From positions 2,046,001-2,110,000 of the forward strand of contig NZ_WWGH01000001.1 in the NCBI RefSeq assembly GCF_009865135.1: a stretch of 64,000 nt of DNA, given 5' to 3'. Under the pieces are notes generated by a model, which ran no database searches, was not told the DNA's origin, and saw only the letters and a list, made by a program, of their open reading frames with translations. Both the position numbers and the translations under genes were made by a program. Positions 47,187-54,061 of the stretch are shown here, piece by piece (positions within the stretch are counted from its first letter, which is position 1; each line of letters opens with the position of its first letter). This stretch comes from Streptomyces sp. SID8374 (GTDB taxonomy: Bacteria > Actinomycetota > Actinomycetes > Streptomycetales > Streptomycetaceae).

Positions 47187-47339
47187 TCAGTCGTTGTCAC
47201 CGTTGTCGCGGTATCCACGCAGCAGGAACCAGGCGAGCAGCACCGCTCCGACGATCGAGGCCAGCAGCACGATCCGGAGAGTGGTCCCCGGACCCTGCTG
47301 GTCGGAGACGGCGGCGAGCAGTACGGCGGTGTGCGGCAT
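47187..47339 (-). CDS. 50-residue single-pass membrane protein
   Basis: A short frame encodes MPHTAVLLAAVSDQQGPGTT, then a helix LRIVLLASIVGAVLLAWFLL and a short charged tail RGYRDNGDND. GAGGAG lies eight nt before the ATG, a strong site for so small a gene. Function unknown. It faces away from the M48 protease gene, with which it shares a 111-nt promoter region. Confidence 0.75.
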   Translation of the reverse strand: MPHTAVLLAAVSDQQGPGTTLRIVLLASIVGAVLLAWFLLRGYRDNGDND

Positions 47340-47450
47340 TTCGGGCGCTCCTCATAGTTATCCACAGCCCCCCGCACACCGTAGCGCCAGCGCATACGCT
47401 GGTTTTTGTCCGGGGGACGAGCAACGTCTCGTACGAACAGGGGGCCATCC

Positions 47451-48587
47451 ATGACCGACACCAGTCACGAGAACGTGCCGAGCAGGGCGCGCAGGCGGTT
47501 TCCCGGGATCTCCTCCCGGGCCTACGAGCACCCGGCGGACCGCTCGGCCCTGGTGGCCCTGCGCAGGCTCACCGGCTTCGACACCGTGTTCAAGGCGCTC
47601 AGCGGGCTGCTCCCGGAGCGTAGTCTGCGGCTGCTCTTCCTCTCCGACTCCGTCCGGGTGAGCGAGGCCCAGTTCGCCCACCTCAACGACATGCTGCGCG
47701 ACGCCTGTTACATCCTGGACCTGGAGAAGGTCCCGCCGATGTACGTCAAGCAGGACCCGCAGCCCAACGCCATGTGCATCGGGATGGACGAGCCGATCAT
47801 CGTGGTCACCACCGGCCTGGTGGAGCTCCTGGACGAGGAGGAGATGCGGGCGGTGGTGGGCCACGAGGTGGGCCACGCGCTCTCCGGTCACTCGGTGTAC
47901 CGGACGATCCTGCTGTTCCTGACCAACCTGGCCGTGAAGGTCGCCTGGATCCCGCTGGGCAATGTGGCGATCATGGCGATCGTGACGGCGCTGCGCGAGT
48001 GGTTCCGCAAGTCGGAGCTCTCCGCCGACCGGGCCGGGCTGCTGGTGGGCCAGGACATCCAGGCTTCGATGCGCGGTCTGATGAAGATCGCCGGTGGCAA
48101 CCACCTCCACGAGATGAATGTGGACGCCTTCCTCGCCCAGGCCGACGAGTACGAGAAGGGCGGGGATCTGCGGGACTCGGTCCTCAAGATCCTCAATGTG
48201 CTGCCCCGGACGCACCCCTTCACCACGGTGCGGGCCGCCGAGCTGAAGAAGTGGTCGGAGACCCGGGACTTCCAGCGGATCATGGACGGCCACTACCCCC
48301 GGCGCGACGAGGACAAGGACGCCTCGGTGACGGATTCGTTCCGGGAGTCGGCCTCGCACTACGCGGACACGGTGCGCACCAGCAAGGACCCGCTGATGAA
48401 GCTGGTCGGGGACATCGCCGGGGGCGCCGGGGACCTGGGCGGCAAGCTGCGCGACAAGTTCACCGGAGGGGCCGGGGCCGCCAAGGGCGGCGCGGGCACC
48501 TCCGCTACGGACGGGGGCGGTACTCCCGGAGGGACTGAGGGGCATGAGGGGCCTGAGGGGCCTGAGGAGGGGCCCCGGAAGGCGTAG
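47451..48587 (+). CDS. M48 family metallopeptidase
   Basis: A 378-residue zinc protease. HEVGH (138-142) gives the zinc ligands and catalytic Glu; a downstream SELSADRAG (near 200) supplies the third ligand. The hydrophobic stretch RTILLFLTNLAVKVAWIPLGNVAIMAIVTAL may anchor it to the membrane. The C-terminal tail is Gly-rich and low in complexity. It resembles HtpX-like quality-control proteases. GGGGG lies eight nt before the ATG. Its last 83 bp run opposite to the end of the next gene. Confidence 0.92.
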   Translation: MTDTSHENVPSRARRRFPGISSRAYEHPADRSALVALRRLTGFDTVFKALSGLLPERSLRLLFLSDSVRVSEAQFAHLNDMLRDACYILDLEKVPPMYVKQDPQPNAMCIGMDEPIIVVTTGLVELLDEEEMRAVVGHEVGHALSGHSVYRTILLFLTNLAVKVAWIPLGNVAIMAIVTALREWFRKSELSADRAGLLVGQDIQASMRGLMKIAGGNHLHEMNVDAFLAQADEYEKGGDLRDSVLKILNVLPRTHPFTTVRAAELKKWSETRDFQRIMDGHYPRRDEDKDASVTDSFRESASHYADTVRTSKDPLMKLVGDIAGGAGDLGGKLRDKFTGGAGAAKGGAGTSATDGGGTPGGTEGHEGPEGPEEGPRKA

Positions 48588-49677
48588 GGGCGGCGGCGGG
48601 GGCGGCGGGGGCTGCTTCCAGCGGCGCCAGGGTCCCGCAGAGCGCCGCGGCGGGCCGGCCCCCGGCGTACGGGTCGGTGGCCGCGGGGCCCCGGTGGTCC
48701 GCCCGCTCCCCCGCCAGGAGCGGGCGCAGCGTCCCCGCCGCGCCGGACGAGCAGGACTGCGGCCCGGCCTGTACGTGGGCGGTGCGCAGCTCCAGCCGGT
48801 GCAGCCGCAGGTCCTCCCGGTCGAAGCGGAAGTGCAGCTCGCGCCGGACGGTGAAGAGGGAGGCGCCATCCTCCTTGCGGGGACTTGTCGCCGGGCGCAG
48901 GGCGTAGGTGAAGGTGTGGTCCGAGACGACCTCCAGGGTGCCCGCGCCGTCCTCCGCGTACGCGAGGGTGCCCTGGACGCGCACGTTCGGGTCCGCGAGC
49001 TCCACCTGGGCCGGGTCGAAGCGCACGAGCCAGCCGGTGGCGGCGTGGAGCCCGTCGTCGGCGGGGGTGCTCATCGACCGTTCGAACTGGCCCCGCTGGT
49101 CGGGGTCCAGGAGCTGTTCGACGGGCCGGCGGACCTGGCCGGTGAGGACGTCCGGGTTGAGCGAGGACTCCACCAGGTAGTCCTTGACGGTGGCGAGGGC
49201 GGTGGTGATCTGGCTGTCGGAGAAGTTCTGCGTGCGCCGTACGGAAGGGAAGTTGATGCCCTCCGCGCCGGTCCGGAAGCCGGAGAGCGGGGCGGCCCGG
49301 TAGAGCCGCTCGGGTGATCCGGCGGGTACGGCTCCGCGTGGGGCGAGGGGGACGACGGTGGTCCGCAGCGGTTCGGCCCGTCGGGTGACGGGCTGCGGAT
49401 AGGGGTTGCGGAAGCCGATGTAGACGGCCGTGGCGAAGGCCAGGGCGATGAGGACGACCAGCACGATGGCGGCCTTGGAGCCGTGGCCGGCCGGGGGCAC
49501 CGGCTCCGGCAGGGTCCGTACGGCGCGGGCGTGCTCGCCCATCCGTTCCTGGGCCGAGAACTCCTGCATGCGGGCGCTGCGGATGAACGATTCGTCGAAG
49601 ACGAGAGAGCGGTACTCGTCCTCGCCGCCCTCGGGGTTCTCGGGCGGGCCGTTCGGCGGTTCTGAGCGGCCTGTCAT
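48505..49677 (-). CDS. single-pass membrane protein, sporulation-locus type
   Basis: A 390-residue protein. The cytoplasmic N-terminus holds SLVFDESFIRSARMQEFSAQER; a transmembrane helix is at about 68-90 (AAIVLVVLIALAFATAVYIGF). A large extracellular domain follows, with one recognisable pattern INFPSVRRTQNFSDSQITTALATVKDYLV, then a Pro/Ala tail. No named catalytic domain is seen. It shares the VFDExF(V/I)RxA motif with the next gene. The position corresponds, from memory, to SCO2583. A TTTACG-N16-TACTCT promoter lies upstream. The final 83 bp overlap the M48 gene. Confidence 0.8.
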   Translation of the reverse strand: MTGRSEPPNGPPENPEGGEDEYRSLVFDESFIRSARMQEFSAQERMGEHARAVRTLPEPVPPAGHGSKAAIVLVVLIALAFATAVYIGFRNPYPQPVTRRAEPLRTTVVPLAPRGAVPAGSPERLYRAAPLSGFRTGAEGINFPSVRRTQNFSDSQITTALATVKDYLVESSLNPDVLTGQVRRPVEQLLDPDQRGQFERSMSTPADDGLHAATGWLVRFDPAQVELADPNVRVQGTLAYAEDGAGTLEVVSDHTFTYALRPATSPRKEDGASLFTVRRELHFRFDREDLRLHRLELRTAHVQAGPQSCSSGAAGTLRPLLAGERADHRGPAATDPYAGGRPAAALCGTLAPLEAAPAAPAAAPTPSGAPPQAPQAPHAPQSLREYRPRP

Positions 49678-49791
49678 GACGTCTCTCCCGCATCTCCGCA
49701 CCACCGGGTCTGCTCGGTGCGCAACGGTCTGCTTCGGCTGCCGGGCGCCCGGCAGCGAGAAGCCCCCCGGGAAGCGAGGGGTCACATCTTC

Positions 49792-49819
49792 AGAGTAGGT
49801 CGATCGGCGCGTACGTAAA
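49792..49819 (-). promoter_or_regulatory. possible promoter of the 390-residue membrane protein gene
   Basis: TTTACG, 16 nt, then TACTCT on the minus strand. This AT-richer block stands out in the 233-nt gap 49678-49910, where no gene is seen. Confidence 0.45.
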
Positions 49820-49910
49820 CGCTGGGAGGGGGCCGAAGTGGTGGCCACGGCACCGCCGTACGGGTGACGGTCCGGCCGGCCGCCCGGTGCGGGGACGGGC
49901 GCGGGGCGGC

Positions 49911-50504
49911 TCAGGGGGCGGAGGGCGTGGCGGAGACCGTCGGGCGGGAGCGGTCCACCACGGCGGGCGGGAGCGCTCCGGACTCGTCCACGACGGCCGG
50001 CGGGATCGCTCCGGGCTGGTCGACGCCGCTGGTCACGGGCGCCACCGGGTCCTGGCGGTTGGCCGAGGCGCCCCGGTAGACGGCGGAGAAGGCGAGGGCG
50101 ACCATCCCGACGCCCATCACCAGGGCCAGCAGCCAGGCGACCGGACGGTGCCAACGGGCGGAGCCCCGGTAGCCGCCCTGCCCGTAGAGGCCCGGTTCGG
50201 CATCGTCGCCGTCGTCGGGGTCGTAGTCGAGGTCCTGCGGGTCGTGGTGGGCCCTGGAGCGCCCGTACGAGCCGTACTCGCCGTCCGTGGGGCGGCGGCT
50301 GCGGCGGGCCCGGGCGGCGTCGGCCTGCGCACGGGCCTCGGCGGCGGCGAGGAGCCGCTCCACGGCGGAGGGTTCATGGACGGTGGCGGCCCGGACGAAG
50401 TCCTCGTCGAACACCACGGAGGCGAAGTCCTTGTCCGCGCCCCCGCGGTCGTCGTCGGGCTCTCCGCCGTCCGGGAACGGCTTGCCCCCCACGTCGTCCG
50501 GCAC
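49911..50504 (-). CDS. small single-pass membrane protein, paralogous N-terminus
   Basis: A 197-residue protein. The N-terminal motif FASVVFDEDFVRAATVHEPSAVERLLAAAEARAQA parallels the neighbouring 390-residue protein. A transmembrane helix (about 125-148, VAWLLALVMGVGMVALAFSAVY) and a short outer Pro/Thr tail follow. The GTG at 50504 is preceded after six nt by TACGCT, so it may be leaderless. From memory the S. coelicolor equivalent is SCO2584, reported as a spore-wall complex partner; I cannot check this here. Confidence 0.78.
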   Translation of the reverse strand: MPDDVGGKPFPDGGEPDDDRGGADKDFASVVFDEDFVRAATVHEPSAVERLLAAAEARAQADAARARRSRRPTDGEYGSYGRSRAHHDPQDLDYDPDDGDDAEPGLYGQGGYRGSARWHRPVAWLLALVMGVGMVALAFSAVYRGASANRQDPVAPVTSGVDQPGAIPPAVVDESGALPPAVVDRSRPTVSATPSAP

Positions 50505-50583
50505 GGATTCAGCGTAGCCGTGCCGGGCCCTTTTGGGCAGGTGCTCCGGAAAGTCGCCCGGCGGGCGGGAGGGGAACATCCGG

Positions 50584-50629
50584 CCGGGCCCTGACCCGCA
50601 GGCGTACGCCGGGGCGGGTCAGGGCCCGG
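50584..50629. terminator. proA terminator
   Basis: Arms 50584-50599 (CCGGGCCCTGACCCGC) and 50614-50629 are perfectly complementary over 16 bp, with a 14-nt loop. It lies 130 nt past proA, beyond a repeat tract. Confidence 0.85.
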
Positions 50630-50635
50630 TCAGGA

Positions 50636-50755
50636 GCAGACGGGCAGGTGCGGACGGGCAGGTGCGGACGGGCAGGTGCAAATCCAGGCGCAGACGCAGG
50701 CACAGGCGCAGACGCAGGTCCAGGCGCAGGCGCGGTGCAGGTGCGGGTGCGGGTG
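50636..50755. repeat. microsatellite-like tract past the proA stop
   Basis: GACGGGCAGGTGC is repeated three times, then a GGCGCAGACGCA-like unit four times, then GTGCGG units. It begins within 4 nt of the proA stop codon and may be a slipped-strand expansion. Confidence 0.8.
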
Positions 50756-50758
50756 CGG

Positions 50759-52042
50759 CTACCGGGTGTGGCCGTCGCCGGTGACGATGTACTTCGTCGA
50801 GGTCAGCTCCGGCAGCCCCATCGGGCCGCGCGCGTGCAGCTTCTGGGTGGAGATACCGATCTCGGCGCCGAAGCCGAACTGTCCGCCGTCCGTGAAGCGC
50901 GTGGAGGCGTTGACGGCGACCGTGGTCGAATCGACCAGCTGGGTGAAGCGGCGGGCGGCCGCCTGCGAGGTGGTCACGATCGCCTCGGTGTGCCCGGAGG
51001 ACCAGAGCCGGATGTGCGCCACCGCCGCGTCCAGCGAGTCGACGACCGCCGCCGCGATGTCGTACGAGAGGTACTCGGTCTCCCAGTCCTCCGTCGTCGC
51101 CGCGACCACGGTGGCCTTGGTGGACTCGGCGTGGGCGAGGACCTGCTCGTCGCCGTGGACGGTCACCCCGGCCTCGGCCAGGGCGTCCAGGGCGAGCGGC
51201 AGGAAGGTGTCGGCGACGTCCTTGTGGACGAGGAGGGTCTCGGCGGAGTTGCAGACGCTGGGGCGCTGGGCCTTGGAGTTGATCAGGATGTCCACGGCCA
51301 TGGTCAGGTCCGTCTCGGCGTCGACGTAGACATGGCAGTTGCCGGTGCCGGTCTCGATGACGGGGACCGTGGACTCCTCGACGACCGTACGGATCAGGGA
51401 GGCGCCGCCGCGCGGGATGAGGACGTCGACCAGGCCGCGGGCCCGCATCAGCTCCCGTACGGAGTCGCGGCTCTCGCCCGGGACGAGCTGCACCGCGTCA
51501 GCGGGGAGGCCCGAGCCGCCGACCGCGTCGCGCAGGACCCGGACCAGGGCGGTGTTGGAGGCGTAGGCGGAGGAGGAGCCGCGCAGCAGGACCGCGTTGC
51601 CGGACTTCAGGCAGAGGGCGGCGGCGTCCACGGTGACGTTGGGGCGGGCCTCGTAGATGATGCCGACCACGCCGAGGGGGACGCGGACCTGGCGGAGGTC
51701 GATGCCGTTGGGCAGCGTGGAGCCGCGCACCACCTCGCCGACCGGGTCGGGCAGCGCGGCCACGTCCCGTACGTCGGCGGCGATGGCGCGGATCCGCTCC
51801 GGGGTGAGGGTGAGCCGGTCGATGATGCCCTCGCTCGTACCGGCCTCGCGGGCCCGCTCCACGTCCTGCGCGTTGGCCTCGACGATCTCGGCGGTCCGTA
51901 CTTCGAGGGCGTCGGCGATGGCCAGCAGCGCGTCGTCCTTGGCAGCGCGCGGAAGTGGCGCGATATCTGCGGCGGCGGCGCGGGCCCGGTAGGCGGTCTG
52001 CGCGACCGGGGACAGGTTGTCGTAGGGCGAGAGCGTGGTCAT
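50759..52042 (-). CDS. proA: glutamate-5-semialdehyde dehydrogenase (gamma-glutamyl phosphate reductase)
   Basis: The second enzyme of proline synthesis, 427 residues. NAD(P)-binding and catalytic segments: [53 protein letters not shown] and the active-site Cys in [28 protein letters not shown] closes the fold. The start ATG at 52042 fits the family. It is separated from proB by one hypothetical gene. Confidence 0.97.
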   Translation of the reverse strand: MTTLSPYDNLSPVAQTAYRARAAAADIAPLPRAAKDDALLAIADALEVRTAEIVEANAQDVERAREAGTSEGIIDRLTLTPERIRAIAADVRDVAALPDPVGEVVRGSTLPNGIDLRQVRVPLGVVGIIYEARPNVTVDAAALCLKSGNAVLLRGSSSAYASNTALVRVLRDAVGGSGLPADAVQLVPGESRDSVRELMRARGLVDVLIPRGGASLIRTVVEESTVPVIETGTGNCHVYVDAETDLTMAVDILINSKAQRPSVCNSAETLLVHKDVADTFLPLALDALAEAGVTVHGDEQVLAHAESTKATVVAATTEDWETEYLSYDIAAAVVDSLDAAVAHIRLWSSGHTEAIVTTSQAAARRFTQLVDSTTVAVNASTRFTDGGQFGFGAEIGISTQKLHARGPMGLPELTSTKYIVTGDGHTR

Positions 52043-52136
52043 GCCCGCAGAGTAATGCGCACTCTGCGGGCATACGGCACGTATCCCGTGATGCGAGACG
52101 GCCGACCCGAGGGGCGGACGCCCCACCTGGGGCCTT

Positions 52137-52628
52137 TCAGTAGGGGTGTACGCCCACGGGGGCGGCGGGCGGCGGCCCGTACCCCTCGGCGATGCGCTGG
52201 TGGTACGTCTCGCGGTCGATGACTTCGAGGCCGACGATCTTCCACGGCGGGAGCTGGGCGGTGGAGCGGTGCTCGCCCCACAGCCGCAGCGCGACGGCGG
52301 CCGCGTCGTGCAGGTCGCGGGCCTCTTCCCAGTAGCGGATCTCCGCGTGGTCGTTGGCGTAACGGCTGGTCAGCAGGAAGGGGTGGTCGTGCGCCAGCTG
52401 TTCCAGGCCGCGTCTGACCTCCGCCAGCGGGGTCTCGGTCCCCGAGACGCTGAGGGTGATGTGCCACAGTTTCGACTGCGGGCGCTCTTCCTGCTTCGCC
52501 GTCACCGGCTCCTGTTCGGCGGTGCCTCCCAGGGGCGGGTTCCGGTCGAAATCAGCCCCCGCTCCGACACTCGTCAGGGCGCGGCTGCCCGTGCCTCGGG
52601 GCGACGCCCCCGGGCGCGCTCGTCTCAC
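52137..52628 (-). CDS. conserved hypothetical protein between proB and proA
   Basis: A 163-residue protein. The first 45 residues are disordered; the core (about 48-150) reads [67 protein letters not shown], a small alpha-beta domain of unknown function. The GTG at 52628 has a perfect AGGAGG six nt upstream, better than the in-frame GTG at 52505. An inverted repeat GTGGAC-CA-GTCCAC at 52682-52695 sits in its upstream region. Confidence 0.75.
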   Translation of the reverse strand: MRRARPGASPRGTGSRALTSVGAGADFDRNPPLGGTAEQEPVTAKQEERPQSKLWHITLSVSGTETPLAEVRRGLEQLAHDHPFLLTSRYANDHAEIRYWEEARDLHDAAAVALRLWGEHRSTAQLPPWKIVGLEVIDRETYHQRIAEGYGPPPAAPVGVHPY

Positions 52629-52681
52629 CGGCGGCCTCCTGTGATGTGTTGCTGTGCGGACCCCTGTTTCCCCGCTACAAA

Positions 52682-52695
52682 GTGGACCAGTCCAC
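52682..52695. promoter_or_regulatory. 14-nt palindrome upstream of the hypothetical gene
   Basis: GTGGAC-CA-GTCCAC is a perfect inverted repeat of 6-bp arms, 54 nt before the gene start. It could be an operator; no partner is known. Confidence 0.3.
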
Positions 52696-52755
52696 GGCCT
52701 GGTCTGGGGCGGTTTTGGTAAAGGTCCCTGCCCGATGGCGGGACTTTCAGCCGTT

Positions 52756-53925
52756 TCAGGGGGTGAGGCGGGGCGTGAGAATGACCAGATCGTCCCTGTG
52801 TACGACCTCACGCTCGTAGGCGGGGCCCAGTTCACGGGCGAGATCGCGGGTGGAGCGGCCGAGCAGCTGGGGGATCTCCTTCGCGTCGAAGTTGACGAGC
52901 CCGCGGGCGACGGGGTTGCCCCGCAGGTCGCGCAGCTCCACCGGGTCGCCGGCGCTGAACTCGCCCTCGACGGCGGAGATCCCGGCGGGCAGCAGCGAGG
53001 TGCGGCGCTCCACCACGGCCCGTACGGCGCCGTCGTCCAGGGTGAGCGCGCCCTGCGGGGTGGAGGCGTGGGCGAGCCAGAGGAGCCGGTCGGCGGAGCG
53101 GCGGCCGGTGCGGTGGAAGTACGTACCGGTGTCGCGGCCCGCGAGCGCGTCGGCGGCCCGGCTGGCGGAGGTGAGGACGACGGGGACCCCGGCGGCGGTG
53201 GCGATGTTGGCGGCCTCGACCTTGGTGACCATGCCTCCGGTGCCCACACCCGCCTTGCCCGCGCTGCCGATGGTGACGCCTGCCAGGTCCTCGGGGCCGG
53301 TGACCTCGGCGATGCGGGAGGCGCCGGGGGTGCCGGGCGGGCCGTCGTAGAGGCCGTCGACGTCGGAGAGGAGGACGAGGAGGTCGGCGTGGACGAGGTG
53401 GGCGACGAGGGCGGCGAGCCGGTCGTTGTCGCCGAAGCGGATCTCGGCGGTGGCGACGGTGTCGTTCTCGTTGACGACGGGGACGGCGCCCATCTCCAGG
53501 AGCTGGTCCAGGGTGCTGTAGGCGTTGCGGTAGTGGGCGCGGCGGCTGGTGTCGTCGGCGGTGAGGAGCACCTGGCCGACGCGGACGCCGTACCGCGCGA
53601 AGGAGGCGGTGTAACGGGCCACCAGGAGGCCCTGGCCGACGCTGGCTGCGGCCTGCTGGCGGGCGAGGTCCTTGGGCCTGCGGACCAGGCCGAGGGGGGC
53701 GAGCCCGGCGGCGATGGCACCGCTGGAGACGAGGACGACCTCGCGTTCGCCGCCGTCCCTGACCTTGGCCAGGACGTCGACGAGGGCGTCGACCCGGTCG
53801 GCGTCGAGGCCGCCGGAGGCGGTGGTGAGCGAGGAGGAGCCGACCTTGACGACGATCCTGCGGGCGCCGGTCACTTCAGGCCCGCGGCCCGACGACGTAC
53901 GGTCCGACGGCCTCTGCTCTGCCAC
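52756..53925 (-). CDS. proB: glutamate 5-kinase
   Basis: The first enzyme of proline synthesis. The amino-acid kinase domain holds RIVVKVGSSSLT, VLVSSGAIAAG, VPVVNENDTVATAEIRFGDNDRLAALVA and SAGKAGVGTGGM. A C-terminal PUA domain follows. Feedback inhibition by proline is a family trait. I took the GTG at 53925 because GAGGA lies five to six nt before it; a GTG at 53874 right before the kinase domain is an alternative (372 instead of 389 residues). The usual neighbour obgE is displaced by an inserted wall-polymer block. Confidence 0.95.
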   Translation of the reverse strand: MAEQRPSDRTSSGRGPEVTGARRIVVKVGSSSLTTASGGLDADRVDALVDVLAKVRDGGEREVVLVSSGAIAAGLAPLGLVRRPKDLARQQAAASVGQGLLVARYTASFARYGVRVGQVLLTADDTSRRAHYRNAYSTLDQLLEMGAVPVVNENDTVATAEIRFGDNDRLAALVAHLVHADLLVLLSDVDGLYDGPPGTPGASRIAEVTGPEDLAGVTIGSAGKAGVGTGGMVTKVEAANIATAAGVPVVLTSASRAADALAGRDTGTYFHRTGRRSADRLLWLAHASTPQGALTLDDGAVRAVVERRTSLLPAGISAVEGEFSAGDPVELRDLRGNPVARGLVNFDAKEIPQLLGRSTRDLARELGPAYEREVVHRDDLVILTPRLTP

Positions 53926-54061
53926 GTGCTTCCTCGCTCTGGATCGCCCCGGTGTCCTGCGGGGCGTACGTGCCGCCCCCGGCACAGCACAGTACGCGAG
54001 CGGCCGCCCCCGCTGCCCGCCGGTTCGCCCGGTGGACAGCCGTGGGAGCGGCCGGGGTGGA

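Noticed and set aside
52137..52505. Hypothetical gene starting at the GTG at 52505
   Set aside because: The GTG at 52628 has a perfect AGGAGG at ideal spacing and is in frame, so it is preferred; the shorter form remains possible.
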